Made by a program: the position numbers and the translations under genes | Assembly: GCF_027922005.1 (NCBI RefSeq) | Contig: NZ_BSEV01000006.1 | Location: 124,001-188,000 of the forward strand | DNA length: 64,000 nt | Source of the DNA: Streptosporangium carneum | GTDB taxonomy: Bacteria; Actinomycetota; Actinomycetes; Streptosporangiales; Streptosporangiaceae | Direction of reading: 5' to 3' | Notes under the pieces: generated by a model | Told to the model about the DNA's origin: nothing | The model's input: the letters and a program-made list of their open reading frames with translations, nothing else | Databases searched by the model: none | In this document: piece by piece, positions 42,381-51,330 of the stretch | Numbering within the stretch: the stretch's first letter is position 1 | Layout: every line of letters starts with the position of its first letter

Positions 42381-43688
42381 TCAGCGGCACGCCTCGACGA
42401 ACCTGGCGGCGAGCTGGGGACTGCCCGCCCAGTGCAGGTGCAGGTAGGAGGCGACGACCCGCCCCTCGGCGAAGCCGTCCGCGCCGCCCCGCCAGCGGAA
42501 CAGGGGGCGTTCCGGCAGGGGGTCGACGGCCGTGCGGTGGAACTCGTGGCCGCGGTAGCGCTCACCGGTCCTGGTCAGCGCCGAGTCCCGCACCGCCACC
42601 GCGTCGCGGTAGCCCAGGGTGAGGGCGCCCGTCATCCTGGCCTCGAGGTCCAGGACCCCGCACATCGGCCTGCCGTCCAGCTTCCTGGACAGGTACAGCA
42701 GGCCCGCGCACTCGGCGGATATCGGGCCGCCGAACGCGGAGACCTCCTTGCGCAGCGGCTCGTTCGCCGCCAGCTCGGCCGCGTAGACCTCGGGGAAGCC
42801 TCCGCCGATGACCACTCCCCCCGTCCCCTCCGGCAGGGCCTCGTCGACGAGCGGGTCGAAGGTGACGACCTCGGCTCCCGCCGCCGCCAGGAGCTCGGCC
42901 TGCTCGGTGTAGCCGAAGGTGAACGCCTGACCTCCGGCGACCGCGACCCTCGTGGTGACGGGCGCGGCGGGCCCCGGGCTCCAGGGCGTGGCGGCAGGCG
43001 CGGGGGCGGTGCGGGCGAGCCGTACGAGCTCCTCCAGGTCGCAGGAGGCGGCGACCAGCTCCGCGACGGCGTCCATGGCGCGGGCCGCCTGCGTCCTGCG
43101 TTCGGCGACGGGCACCAGGCCGAGGTGACGGGAGGGGGCGGCGACGGCGTCGCTGCGGTGGATCGCCCCCAGCACCGGGACGCCGCTCTCGGCCAGGGCC
43201 TGACGGCAGAGGTCCTCGTGCCTGGCGGAGCCGACCCGGTTGAGGATCACCCCGCCGAACCTGAGCCTGGTGTCGTACGAGGCGAACCCGTGCACGAGCG
43301 CGGCCACGGAGCGGCTCTGCTTGGCCGCGTCGACCACCAGGACGACCGGGGCGTCCAGCAGCCTGGCGACGTGCGCGGTGGAGGCGAACTCGCTCGCCCC
43401 CGCCCCGTCGTAGAGGCCCATCACCCCCTCGACCACGGCGAGGTCGGCGCCCGCCGCGCCGTGCAGGAACAGCGGGGCGACCAGTTCCTCCCCCACCAGC
43501 CAGGGGTCGAGGTTGCGCCCCGGACGGCCCGTGGCCATGGCGTGGTAGCTGGGGTCGATGTAGTCGGGCCCCACCTTGTGCGGGGAGACCGCCATGCCCC
43601 GCCGGGTGAGCGCCGCCATCAGCCCGGTCGCGACCGTGGTCTTGCCCGCCCCCGAGGCCGGTGCGGCGATCACCAGGCGGGCTACCAT
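42381..43688 (-). CDS. cobB: Cobyrinic acid a,c-diamide synthase CobB
   Basis: 435 aa. Amidates carboxylates a and c of (hydrogeno)cobyrinic acid with glutamine and ATP. N-terminal P-loop domain (LVIAAPASGAGKTTVATGLM, VGPDYIDPSYH) and C-terminal glutamine amidotransferase with the nucleophile in GPISAECAGLLYLSRKL and the RGHEFHRT block. ATG overlaps the cobO stop. Last gene of the riboswitch-controlled operon. Confidence 0.95.
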   Translation of the reverse strand: MVARLVIAAPASGAGKTTVATGLMAALTRRGMAVSPHKVGPDYIDPSYHAMATGRPGRNLDPWLVGEELVAPLFLHGAAGADLAVVEGVMGLYDGAGASEFASTAHVARLLDAPVVLVVDAAKQSRSVAALVHGFASYDTRLRFGGVILNRVGSARHEDLCRQALAESGVPVLGAIHRSDAVAAPSRHLGLVPVAERRTQAARAMDAVAELVAASCDLEELVRLARTAPAPAATPWSPGPAAPVTTRVAVAGGQAFTFGYTEQAELLAAAGAEVVTFDPLVDEALPEGTGGVVIGGGFPEVYAAELAANEPLRKEVSAFGGPISAECAGLLYLSRKLDGRPMCGVLDLEARMTGALTLGYRDAVAVRDSALTRTGERYRGHEFHRTAVDPLPERPLFRWRGGADGFAEGRVVASYLHLHWAGSPQLAARFVEACR

Positions 43689-44290
43689 TCGATGCCCTTC
43701 TGACCCTTCTGTCCGGCGTCCATCGGGTGCTTGACCTTGCCCATCTCCGTCACCAGGTCGGCGGCCTCGAGCAGCCGGGAGTCGGCGTCACGTCCGGTGA
43801 CGACGACGTGCTGGCTGCCGGGCCGCTCCGCGAGGGTGCGCACGACCTCGTCGACGTCGATCCAGCCCCACTTCATCGGGTAGGTGAACTCGTCGAGCAC
43901 GTACAGGCGGAACGTCTCTGCGGCGAGGTCCCGCTTGATCTGCTCCCAGCCCTCGCGGGCGTCCGCGGCGTGGTCCTCCTCACTGCCGGGACGCTGGATC
44001 CAGGACCACCCCTCCCCCATCTTGTGCCAGGAGACCGTGCCGCCCTCGCCCGAGTCGCCGAGGACGCGCAGGGCGCGTTCCTCGCCGATGCGCCACTTGG
44101 CGGACTTGACGAACTGGAACACGCCGATCGGCCAGCCCTGGTTCCAGGCGCGCAGGGCCAGGCCGAACGCGGCGGTCGACTTCCCCTTGCCCGGCCCCGT
44201 GTGGACGATCAGCAGCGGCCGGGTACGGCGCTGCCTGGTGGTCAGCCCGTCCTCGGGAACGCTGACCGGCTTGCCCTGCGGCATCGTCAT
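43682..44290 (-). CDS. cobO: Cob(I)yrinic acid a,c-diamide adenosyltransferase CobO
   Basis: 202 aa of the CobA/CobO/BtuR family, which transfers the adenosyl group of ATP to Co(I). P-loop-like HTGPGKGKSTAAFGLALRA, QFVKSAKWRIGEE, VLDEFTYPMKWGWID and HVVVTGRDA. ATG 44290 has AAAGGCGG upstream. 67 bp after the chelatase gene and overlapping cobB by 7 bp. Confidence 0.95.
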   Translation of the reverse strand: MTMPQGKPVSVPEDGLTTRQRRTRPLLIVHTGPGKGKSTAAFGLALRAWNQGWPIGVFQFVKSAKWRIGEERALRVLGDSGEGGTVSWHKMGEGWSWIQRPGSEEDHAADAREGWEQIKRDLAAETFRLYVLDEFTYPMKWGWIDVDEVVRTLAERPGSQHVVVTGRDADSRLLEAADLVTEMGKVKHPMDAGQKGQKGIEW

Positions 44291-44357
44291 CCGCCTTTCG
44301 GTCTCGTACGGTTCACTTCGGCGTCTCCGGCCGCGACCCCGGCCCTGAGGCTCCCCG

Positions 44358-46496
44358 TCATGCGGCGGACCTCCGTTCACGGACCATCCCGGCGAGGTCG
44401 GTGAGGTCGTCGAGACGCACGCTCTCGGCCCCCATCCGGCGCGCGAGGGTCCCGGCCAGGCCGAGGCGGACGTGCCCGCCCTCGCAGTCCACCACCACGG
44501 TGGCCACCCCGGTCAGCAGTCCCGCGGCCCTGTGGGCGTCCTCGACCGTGCCCGAGGTCGCCCGCCCGTCGGTGACCAGGACCAGCAGCGGGCGCCTGGA
44601 CGGGTCGCGCAGGCGTTCGACCCGCAGCACCTCGGCGGCGCGCAGCAATCCGGCGGCCAGCGGGGTGCGGCCGCCCGTCGGCAGGTCGCGGAGCCTGGCC
44701 GCGCCCGCCTCGACCGAGGAGGTCGGCGGCAGCACCAGGTCGGCGCGGGCGCCGCGGAAGGTGACCAGCCCGACCTTGTCTCGGCGCTGGTAGGCGTCGA
44801 GGAGCAGGCCGAGCACGGCGCTCTTGACGGCGCGCATGCGCTGCCTGGCCGCCATGGATCCGCTCGCGTCGACGACGAACAGCACCAGGTTGCCCTCCCT
44901 GCCCTCGCGGGCCGCCTCCCTGAGGTCCTCGCGTCGCAGCAGCAGGCCCGGCCCGTTCCTGCCGCGCCCGGCCTGGTGCGGCGCGGCCGCCTCGACGGTC
45001 GCCCGCAGGTGGAGGGAGGAGGGCCGTCCCTGGGGCAGACGGGCCCCGGTGACACGGCCGAGGGGGGTGGCGGCCCTCGACCGGCGTCCGGGGGCTCCGG
45101 CCCCGAGCCCGGGGACGGTGAACAGCCTGGTCCGCCGCGCCGGATCGGCCGCCACGACCTGCTCGCGCCCCGCGACGGGTTCGGCGGGCGCTCCCGTGGA
45201 GGCGGTCGGTCTCCGTTCCCCGTCCTCGCCCGCGGGCGGGCCCGCGGGAGGCGCGCCGACGTCCCGGCCCGCGTCGGGGACGTCCGGCTCCGCGGAGGGC
45301 GGAGCGTCTCCTTGCGGAACGTCCGCGTCCGCGTTCCCGTCTCCGCCCTCGCCCGAGTCGCCTTCGCCGGGGCCGCCCTCAGAACCGCCCCCGGGACCGC
45401 CCTCGGGGCCGCCGGGACCGTCCTCGGGGTCCTCGGGGTCCTGGTTGAGGAGATCCTCGAGCTTGGCCTCGTCCAGGCCGGGCGCGTCGAAGGGGTCACG
45501 GCGGCGGCGGTGCGGGAGGGCGAGCCTGGCGGCCTCACGGACGTCGTCGGCGGTGACGGCGGCGCGCCCCTGCCAGGCGGCGTGCGCGATCGCCGCCCTC
45601 GCCGTGACCAGGTCGGCCCGCAGCCCGTCCACCTCGAACGCCGCGCAGACCGTGGCGATCCGCCGCAGCGCCGCGTCCGGCAGGACGACGTCGGCCACCC
45701 TGGCCCGCGCCTCGGCGACGCGTGCCGCGAGCGCCCGCTCCTCGCCGTCCCACAGGGCGGCGAAGGCGACGGGGTCGGCTTCGAACGCCAGCCTCCGCCG
45801 TATCACCTCGGCCCGCTGGGACACCTCCCTCGACGCCCTGACCTCCACGGTCAGCCCGAACCTGTCGAGCAGCTGAGGGCGCAGCTCGCCCTCCTCGGGG
45901 TTCATGGTCCCCACCAGCAGGAACCGGGCGGCGTGCCGTACCGAGACGCCCTCGCGTTCGACGTAGCAGGTGCCGAGTGCGGCGGCGTCGAGCAGCAGGT
46001 CGACCAGATGGTCGTGGAGCAGGTTGACCTCGTCGACGTACAGGACGCCCCGGTGGGCGGCGGCCAGGAGCCCCGGCTCGAACGCCTTCACCCCCTCGGT
46101 GAGGGCCCGTTCGAGGTCGAGCGAGCCCGCCAGCCTGTCCTCGGACGCTCCGACCGGCAGCTCGACCAGCCGTGCGGGCCGTACGGCGCCCGGCTGGGAG
46201 GCCCGCGAGGACCCCGTGCCCGCCTCGTGGGGCCCGTCGGGGCACTCGGGGTCGGGCGAGGCCGGGTCGCAGGAGAAACGACAGCCGCGGACCGTCTCGA
46301 CCGGCGGCAGCAGCGCCGCGAGCGCCCGCACGATCGTGGACTTGGCCGTGCCCTTCTCCCCCCTGACCAGGACGCCGCCGACGCCGGGGGACACGGCGTT
46401 CAGGATGAGGGCGAGTTTGAGGTCCTCAGAGCCGACGATCGCGGTGAAGGGATAACGCGGGTCACGCACCTTCGGAGTCTCCTTGGGTTTCGTCAT
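44358..46496 (-). CDS. Fused ChlI/ChlD-type metal chelatase subunit (probable cobaltochelatase)
   Basis: 712 aa. N-terminal AAA+ ChlI-like half (Walker A VRGEKGTAKSTIVRAL, Walker B GVLYVDEVNLL), then an acidic Gly/Pro/Asp/Glu-rich linker (about residues 335-440), and a C-terminal von Willebrand A domain with MIDAS residues (VDASGSM, GGRTPL, VTDGRA). Such fusions act with CobN to insert cobalt into hydrogenobyrinate diamide. cobN is not in this window. ATG overlaps the phosphatase stop (ATGA). Confidence 0.9.
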   Translation of the reverse strand: MTKPKETPKVRDPRYPFTAIVGSEDLKLALILNAVSPGVGGVLVRGEKGTAKSTIVRALAALLPPVETVRGCRFSCDPASPDPECPDGPHEAGTGSSRASQPGAVRPARLVELPVGASEDRLAGSLDLERALTEGVKAFEPGLLAAAHRGVLYVDEVNLLHDHLVDLLLDAAALGTCYVEREGVSVRHAARFLLVGTMNPEEGELRPQLLDRFGLTVEVRASREVSQRAEVIRRRLAFEADPVAFAALWDGEERALAARVAEARARVADVVLPDAALRRIATVCAAFEVDGLRADLVTARAAIAHAAWQGRAAVTADDVREAARLALPHRRRRDPFDAPGLDEAKLEDLLNQDPEDPEDGPGGPEGGPGGGSEGGPGEGDSGEGGDGNADADVPQGDAPPSAEPDVPDAGRDVGAPPAGPPAGEDGERRPTASTGAPAEPVAGREQVVAADPARRTRLFTVPGLGAGAPGRRSRAATPLGRVTGARLPQGRPSSLHLRATVEAAAPHQAGRGRNGPGLLLRREDLREAAREGREGNLVLFVVDASGSMAARQRMRAVKSAVLGLLLDAYQRRDKVGLVTFRGARADLVLPPTSSVEAGAARLRDLPTGGRTPLAAGLLRAAEVLRVERLRDPSRRPLLVLVTDGRATSGTVEDAHRAAGLLTGVATVVVDCEGGHVRLGLAGTLARRMGAESVRLDDLTDLAGMVRERRSAA

Positions 46497-47053
46497 GCGG
46501 GGTGGCTCAGCCGCCAGCGCCCGCCGCGCCCGGTGAGCGTGACACGGGCGAGCGGCGCGACGTCGACGCGCCAGAAGGACTGGGCCGGGGCGCCGAGGGT
46601 GTGGACGACCGCGGCGCGAATGACCGCGGCGTGGGTGACCGCGACGGTACGGCCGGGCTCGAGGCCTGCCAGCCAGCCCGCCACCCTGCCGAGGAGCGCG
46701 ACGATCGACTCCCCTCCGTGCGGCGCGGCGGCGGGATCGGTGAGCCAGGTCGCCAGCGCCTCGGGTTCGGCCGCCTCCACCTCGGCGAGCGTCCTGCCGC
46801 TCCACCTGCCGTAGTCGCAGTCGGCCAGCAGCGGCTCCGGCTCCGCCGGCAGGCCGAGCGCCTCGGCCGTCTGCGCGCAGCGCAGCTCGGCCGCGCGCAC
46901 CGCTCGTCCCGGAAGGGTCAGCGGGGCCATGGCTCCGGCGCGGCGCAGGCCGTTCCCGTCGAGAGGCTCGTCTCCGGGAAACGCGGCCCGCGCCGTCGCC
47001 GGCGTCGAGGCATGGCAGACCAGCAGCAGGCGTGCGACCCCCGAGGGGGTCAT
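46493..47053 (-). CDS. Histidine-phosphatase-fold protein with altered RHG motif
   Basis: 186 aa of the phosphoglycerate-mutase/CobC-like fold. Where the family has RHG-x-T this one reads VCHAST (Cys13-His14): the His is kept but the preceding Arg, which binds phosphate, is replaced. Later blocks LADCDYGRWSGRTL, DPAAAPHGGESI and VTHAAVIRAAVVH (second catalytic His) are intact. Placed where alpha-ribazole phosphatase would be in a B12 operon. Activity therefore uncertain. Confidence 0.82.
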   Translation of the reverse strand: MTPSGVARLLLVCHASTPATARAAFPGDEPLDGNGLRRAGAMAPLTLPGRAVRAAELRCAQTAEALGLPAEPEPLLADCDYGRWSGRTLAEVEAAEPEALATWLTDPAAAPHGGESIVALLGRVAGWLAGLEPGRTVAVTHAAVIRAAVVHTLGAPAQSFWRVDVAPLARVTLTGRGGRWRLSHPA

Positions 47054-47799
47054 CACACCGGGCTGCGCCTGCGCGCGGCGAAGGCGAAGAGCGCGCCGAC
47101 GCCGAGCCAGAACACCGCCTGGGTCCCGAGGGAGGCGACGCGGAAGTCCCACAGGAGGTCGGCGGGGAAGCCCTCGGGCACCTCGCTGATCCCCGGCAGG
47201 AAGATCCAGGCCGCCGCGACCGGGACCAGCAGGGCGGCGCCTCCCGCCAGCCAGCGCAACCAGGGCTCGCTGGAGGAGGCGTACCGGTGGGCCGCGACGC
47301 CCGCGCCGACGGCGAGGATCCCGATGACCACCGTCGTCAGGTAGAGCACCGTGCGCTGGTTGATCGTCTCGGGGTCGCCGACGGCGGGCGGGTTCGCGGG
47401 ATACTTCAGGAAGGGCACCAGGACGATCGCGACGAACGCCGCCGCCGCGAGGGCGACCGCGAGCACCGGTTCCGATCTGGGGCCGACCCTGCCGCGCACC
47501 GCCGCGTAGGCGAGGGCGAACAGGCCGCCGACGGCGAGGCCGTACAGGGCGAGGGCGAGGAAGAGCCCGAACCGCTGGCCGTCCCTGCTGACCAGCGCCT
47601 CCCCCTCATCGTGGGAATGGGCGGGTTCGGCCGCCTCGTGGGAGTGAGCCTGCGCGCTCTGGGGGGCGGCCGCGGCCGCCTCCTCGAGCGCGATGGCCCT
47701 GTCGATGCGCGGCTCGCCCGCGGTGTAGGCGAAGACCGCGGCGAGCAGCCCGGCGAGCAGCCCGACGAGCATGCCCCTTACAAGGAGTTTGGTGATCAC
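47053..47799 (-). CDS. cbtA: Cobalt transporter CbtA
   Basis: 248-aa membrane protein with about five helices. VRGMLVGLLAGLLAAVFAYTAGEPRIDRAIALE is the family start; a His-rich loop (SHEAAEPAHSHDEGE, about 53-67) may collect metal. Predicted cobalt import partner of CbtB, known from B12-riboswitch-regulated loci. Overlaps the phosphatase gene; 7 bp after cbtB. Confidence 0.92.
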   Translation of the reverse strand: MITKLLVRGMLVGLLAGLLAAVFAYTAGEPRIDRAIALEEAAAAAPQSAQAHSHEAAEPAHSHDEGEALVSRDGQRFGLFLALALYGLAVGGLFALAYAAVRGRVGPRSEPVLAVALAAAAFVAIVLVPFLKYPANPPAVGDPETINQRTVLYLTTVVIGILAVGAGVAAHRYASSSEPWLRWLAGGAALLVPVAAAWIFLPGISEVPEGFPADLLWDFRVASLGTQAVFWLGVGALFAFAARRRSPV

Positions 47800-47806
47800 T
47801 TGTGGC

Positions 47807-48001
47807 TCAGTGGCACGGAACGCCGAGCAGGTGACGACCGTCGTGCATGAGTTCGTGCAGGTAGTTACCGGTCTGCGAGATCGCTCCCTGGTCGAAGGCG
47901 ACCAGGTAGGCGACGAGCAGCAGCACCGGCACGGCGAGAAGCCAGGGGGTGAGCGAGCTGAGCGGAATGGGCTGGGTGCGCGGAGCCGAGATCTGGCTCA
48001 C
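47807..48001 (-). CDS. cbtB: Cobalt transporter subunit CbtB
   Basis: 64 aa: one membrane helix (PWLLAVPVLLLVAYLVAF) and a C-terminal metal-binding tail HELMHDGRHLLGVPCH. GTG 48001 is favoured over GTG 48007, as AAGGAGG then has proper spacing. First gene of the operon, directly below the cobalamin riboswitch. Confidence 0.93.
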   Translation of the reverse strand: MSQISAPRTQPIPLSSLTPWLLAVPVLLLVAYLVAFDQGAISQTGNYLHELMHDGRHLLGVPCH

Positions 48002-48039
48002 GGCCACCTCCTTCGGGGATTGACGCGTCCCTCTTCGTA

Positions 48040-48172
48040 GGTCGGTGGCGGTCGAGTGACCTGGCTTCCAGCCCCGAGGGGCCAGTTACAGTGGCGCGAC
48101 CGCACCGGAATCTCACCGGATTTCCCTCGCACCGCCACAAAACAACCGGAACGTACCCCGGTTTCCTACCGC
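48040..48172 (-). promoter_or_regulatory. Cobalamin (AdoCbl) riboswitch
   Basis: On the minus strand the hallmark elements occur in order: GGTGCGAGGGAAATCCGGTG, AGATTCCGGTGCGGTCGCGC, CACTGTAAC, and the B12 box GGAAGCCAGGTCACTCGACC. It ends about 40 nt before cbtB. Known class II-like B12 switches repress translation or elongation when cobalamin is plentiful; here it would control the whole cobalt/B12 operon. Confidence 0.93.
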
Positions 48173-48330
48173 CCGTCAATCCGGACGGGATCAAACATTC
48201 AGCCGAAACCCATTGCCGCCCCCGCCGTCACCGCGCGACGGCATGGCGACGACGGGGACGGCGGAAGCTTGCGCGGGCCGGCCGTCCCGCGCCGGACGCC
48301 CCTGGAGGGGCCTCCCGCGCGGGCGGCGGG
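48173..48330. other. Gap between the riboswitch and the dop stop
   Basis: No gene. It must hold the operon promoter (minus strand, above 48172) and the end of the dop transcript; a GGACGCCCCTGGAGGGGCC hairpin at about 48295-48315 is a possible dop terminator. Confidence 0.4.
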
Positions 48331-49848
48331 TCACTGCTCGCCGGTGAGGGCGACCACCAGGTCCGAGGCGGTGCGGCAGCGGTCGAACAGCTCGCCGACG
48401 TGCGCCTTGGTCCCGCGCAGCGGCTCCATGGTCGGGACGCGTTGCAGGGACTCGCGCCCCGGGATGTCGAAGATGACCGAGTCCCAGGAGGCGGCCGCGA
48501 CCGACTCGCTGAACTGGCTCAGGCACCGCCCCCTGAAGTAGGCCCGGGTGTCGCTGGGCGGCGCCTCGATGGCCCGCTGGACCTCGTCCTCGGTCACCAG
48601 GCGCTGCATCCGGCCTCTGGCGACCAGCCGGTTGTACAGCCCGCGGTCGGGACGGATGTCGGAGTACTGCAGATCGACGAGCTGCAGGCGCGGGTGGGAC
48701 CAGGCGAGGCCGTCTCGCGTGCGGTAACCCTCGAGCAGTTCGAGCTTGGCGACCCAGTCGAGCTCCCGCGACAGCTGCATCGGGTCCTCCGCCAGGCGGG
48801 TGAGCACGGACTCCCAGCGGTCCAGGACGTCCTTGGTGAGCTCGTCGACGCCGTGCCCGCTGCGCTCCTCGGTGTACTTGCGCGCCAGCTCCAGATATTC
48901 CATCTGGAGCTGCACCGCCGTCAGCTTCCGGCCGTCGCGCATCGAGATCTCGTATTTGAGCGTCGGGTCGTGGGAGACCGCGCGCAGCGCCTGGACGGGG
49001 TTGTCGACCGCGAGGTCGCGGGTGAAGTAACCGTCCTCGATCATGGCGAGGACCAGCGCGGTCGAGCCCAGCTTCAGGTAGGTCGAGATCTCCGACATGT
49101 TGGCGTCGCCGATGATGACGTGCAGCCTGCGGTACTTCTCCGGGTCGGCGTGGGGCTCGTCCCTGGTGTTGATGATCGGCCGCTTGAGCGTCGTCTCCAG
49201 CCCCACCTCGACCTCGAAGAAGTCGGCCCGCTGGCTGATCTGGAAGCCCTCACCGCGCGAGTCCTGCCCGATGCCGACCTTTCCCGCGCCGGTGACGACC
49301 TGCCGGGAGACGAAGAACGGGGTCAGGTGCCTGACGATGTCGGCGAACGGCGTCGCCCGCCGCATCAGGTAGTTCTCGTGGCAGCCGTACGAGGCGCCCT
49401 TGTTGTCGGTGTTGTTCTTGTAGAGCTGGATCGGGGCGTTGGTGGGGATGGCCGAGGCTCGGACCGCCGCGTCGTGCATGACGCGCTCCCCCGCCTTGTC
49501 CCAGATCACCGCCGCTCGCGGATTGGTGCATTCGGGAGTGGAGTATTCGGGATGGGCGTGGTCCACGTACAGCCGTGCCCCGTTGGTGAGGATCACGTTG
49601 GCCAGCCCCAGGTCCTCGTCCGTGAGCTGGCTCTGGTCCGCCACCTCCCTGGACAGGTCGAAGCCCCGGGCGTCGCGCAGCGGGTTCTCCTCCTCGAAGT
49701 CCCATCGCGCCCGCCTGGCTCTGGCGGCCGAGGCCGCCAGGTAGGCGTTCACGACCTGAGAGGAGGTCACCATCGCGTTGGCCCCCGGCTGTCCGGGCAC
49801 GGAGATGCCGTATTCGGTCTCGATGCCCATCACCCGCCGTACCGTCAT
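48331..49848 (-). CDS. dop: Pup deamidase/depupylase Dop
   Basis: 505 aa, paralogue of Paf[14 protein letters not shown]-terminus, the Dop-specific loop after SQVVNAY (residues about 35-75), [17 protein letters not shown] with the nucleophilic Asp region, [17 protein letters not shown], and [17 protein letters not shown]. Converts Pup-Gln to Pup-Glu and removes Pup from targets. ATG 49848 with GAGGG upstream; the [11 protein letters not shown] is a few codons inside. Confidence 0.97.
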   Translation of the reverse strand: MTVRRVMGIETEYGISVPGQPGANAMVTSSQVVNAYLAASAARARRARWDFEEENPLRDARGFDLSREVADQSQLTDEDLGLANVILTNGARLYVDHAHPEYSTPECTNPRAAVIWDKAGERVMHDAAVRASAIPTNAPIQLYKNNTDNKGASYGCHENYLMRRATPFADIVRHLTPFFVSRQVVTGAGKVGIGQDSRGEGFQISQRADFFEVEVGLETTLKRPIINTRDEPHADPEKYRRLHVIIGDANMSEISTYLKLGSTALVLAMIEDGYFTRDLAVDNPVQALRAVSHDPTLKYEISMRDGRKLTAVQLQMEYLELARKYTEERSGHGVDELTKDVLDRWESVLTRLAEDPMQLSRELDWVAKLELLEGYRTRDGLAWSHPRLQLVDLQYSDIRPDRGLYNRLVARGRMQRLVTEDEVQRAIEAPPSDTRAYFRGRCLSQFSESVAAASWDSVIFDIPGRESLQRVPTMEPLRGTKAHVGELFDRCRTASDLVVALTGEQ

Positions 49849-49934
49849 GCGCACCCTCTGTTCATCCGGGACTGACTTCTCCGCCGTATATATCCCCGAC
49901 CCTAGACCCTTCACTATCCCCGGTGGCCAGACAG

Positions 49935-51113
49935 TTATGGCACAGAGGCCTTTTCGCCCGTCGCGAAGGGGTCGGCCGCGGGCTCGGGGACAGGACCGGG
50001 AACAGCCGGGAAGCCGGGCGGGACGGCGGGTTCCGGGGCCCGCACGGCCCCGCGACGCCGCCTGGCCTTGACGAACTCCTGAACGGGCCGTTCGGCGAGC
50101 CGGTAAACCGCGTAGGACAGGGCCGTCGTGGCCAGCAGGGTGACCAGGGCGGTCAGCCAGGGCGGCAACGTGTCGCGCAGGACGGGCACGAGCACAGCCG
50201 CCACCGTCGAGTGGAACAGGTAGACGGGGTAGGTGAGCGCGCCGAGGACGACCAGGCCGCGCCAGCGCAGCCACCCGAGCCAGCCCAGCGCCACCAGCGC
50301 CATGAGCACGTAGAAGCCGACGACGACGGCGACCACCGTCCAGGGGGGCACCGGCATCGCGTCGTAGCCGACCGCCTTGATCCGGCCCGCGACCCTGGTC
50401 AGGGCCGCGTCGACGGCGAGCCCCCCGCTGATCCCGACCACGCACCACAGGACCAGCTTGGGCCCGTGCCTGGTCATCAGGAAGAAGGCCATGCCCGCGA
50501 CGAAGTACGCCGCGTACTTCGGCATCACGATCAGCTGCACCCACTCGTTCTCACTGCCGGCGAAGAACCCCGCCGCCAGCAGCCACACGCCCATGAAGAC
50601 CAGGCAGCGCGCGAACGTCACCCCGACGATCACGAGGACCGAGATCAGCAGGTAGAAGCGGAGCTCGGCCCAGAGCGACCAGTAGACGCCGTTGGCGTCG
50701 TAGACGTCGAAGGCGCGCTGGAGCATGGTCAGGTTGACCAGGTAGTCCCGCGCGCTCAGCTTGGGGTCGAGGGCGGTGGCCGCGCCCAGCCCGTAAACCA
50801 CGGCGACGAGGCCCACGCTGATCCAGTAGGCGGGGAAGAGCCGCACCAGGCGGGAGAGCGCGAACGCGCCCAGGCTCCTGCCCCAGACGCTCATCAGGAT
50901 CACGAAGCCGCTGATCATGAAGAACAGCTCGACGCCGAGGATGCCCAGGCCGGACAGCGTCGCCGTCGCCGGGAACAGCTTGGCCGGGCGCTCGCCCCAG
51001 ACCGAGGCGAAGGCGACGAGGTAGTGGAAGGAGACGACCGCCAGCGCGGCGACGAACCGCAGGAGATCGAGCTCGGCGAGTCTGCCCTTCCCCCGGACCA
51101 CCGTGCCGGTCAT
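49935..51113 (-). CDS. Acyltransferase 3 family membrane protein
   Basis: 392 aa, OafA-like O-acyltransferase with about ten membrane helices. [24 protein letters not shown] has the conserved Arg and His of the family, and [17 protein letters not shown] and [10 protein letters not shown] follow. Acetylates sugars, lipids or antibiotics at the membrane. Inserted between dop and arc, which are usually closer; unrelated in function as far as sequence shows. Confidence 0.92.
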   Translation of the reverse strand: MTGTVVRGKGRLAELDLLRFVAALAVVSFHYLVAFASVWGERPAKLFPATATLSGLGILGVELFFMISGFVILMSVWGRSLGAFALSRLVRLFPAYWISVGLVAVVYGLGAATALDPKLSARDYLVNLTMLQRAFDVYDANGVYWSLWAELRFYLLISVLVIVGVTFARCLVFMGVWLLAAGFFAGSENEWVQLIVMPKYAAYFVAGMAFFLMTRHGPKLVLWCVVGISGGLAVDAALTRVAGRIKAVGYDAMPVPPWTVVAVVVGFYVLMALVALGWLGWLRWRGLVVLGALTYPVYLFHSTVAAVLVPVLRDTLPPWLTALVTLLATTALSYAVYRLAERPVQEFVKARRRRGAVRAPEPAVPPGFPAVPGPVPEPAADPFATGEKASVP

Positions 51114-51258
51114 GTGACGACCGGGGCGAGATCTTCATGCACGCATCTTTGACGGCACTTCGATCATCCGGGTTCCCTCCCCGGAGGTTTCGTTTTCCGC
51201 CGTGTTCTCCGCGGAGCCCCGAAACTCCTCCCGCGCGGGCGCGGGGCCCCCGACGCGC

Positions 51259-51300
51259 GAAGGCGGCGCGTGCCCCGTTCCGGGGACCTGCGCCGCCTTC
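51259..51300. terminator. Terminator of arc
   Basis: 11-bp perfect stem GAAGGCGGCGC with its complement (51259-51269, 51290-51300) enclosing CCCCGTTCCGGGG; 31 bp past the arc stop on the minus strand. Confidence 0.8.
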
Positions 51301-51330
51301 GGGCGCGACCGAGGCCGCTGGGGATTTCTG

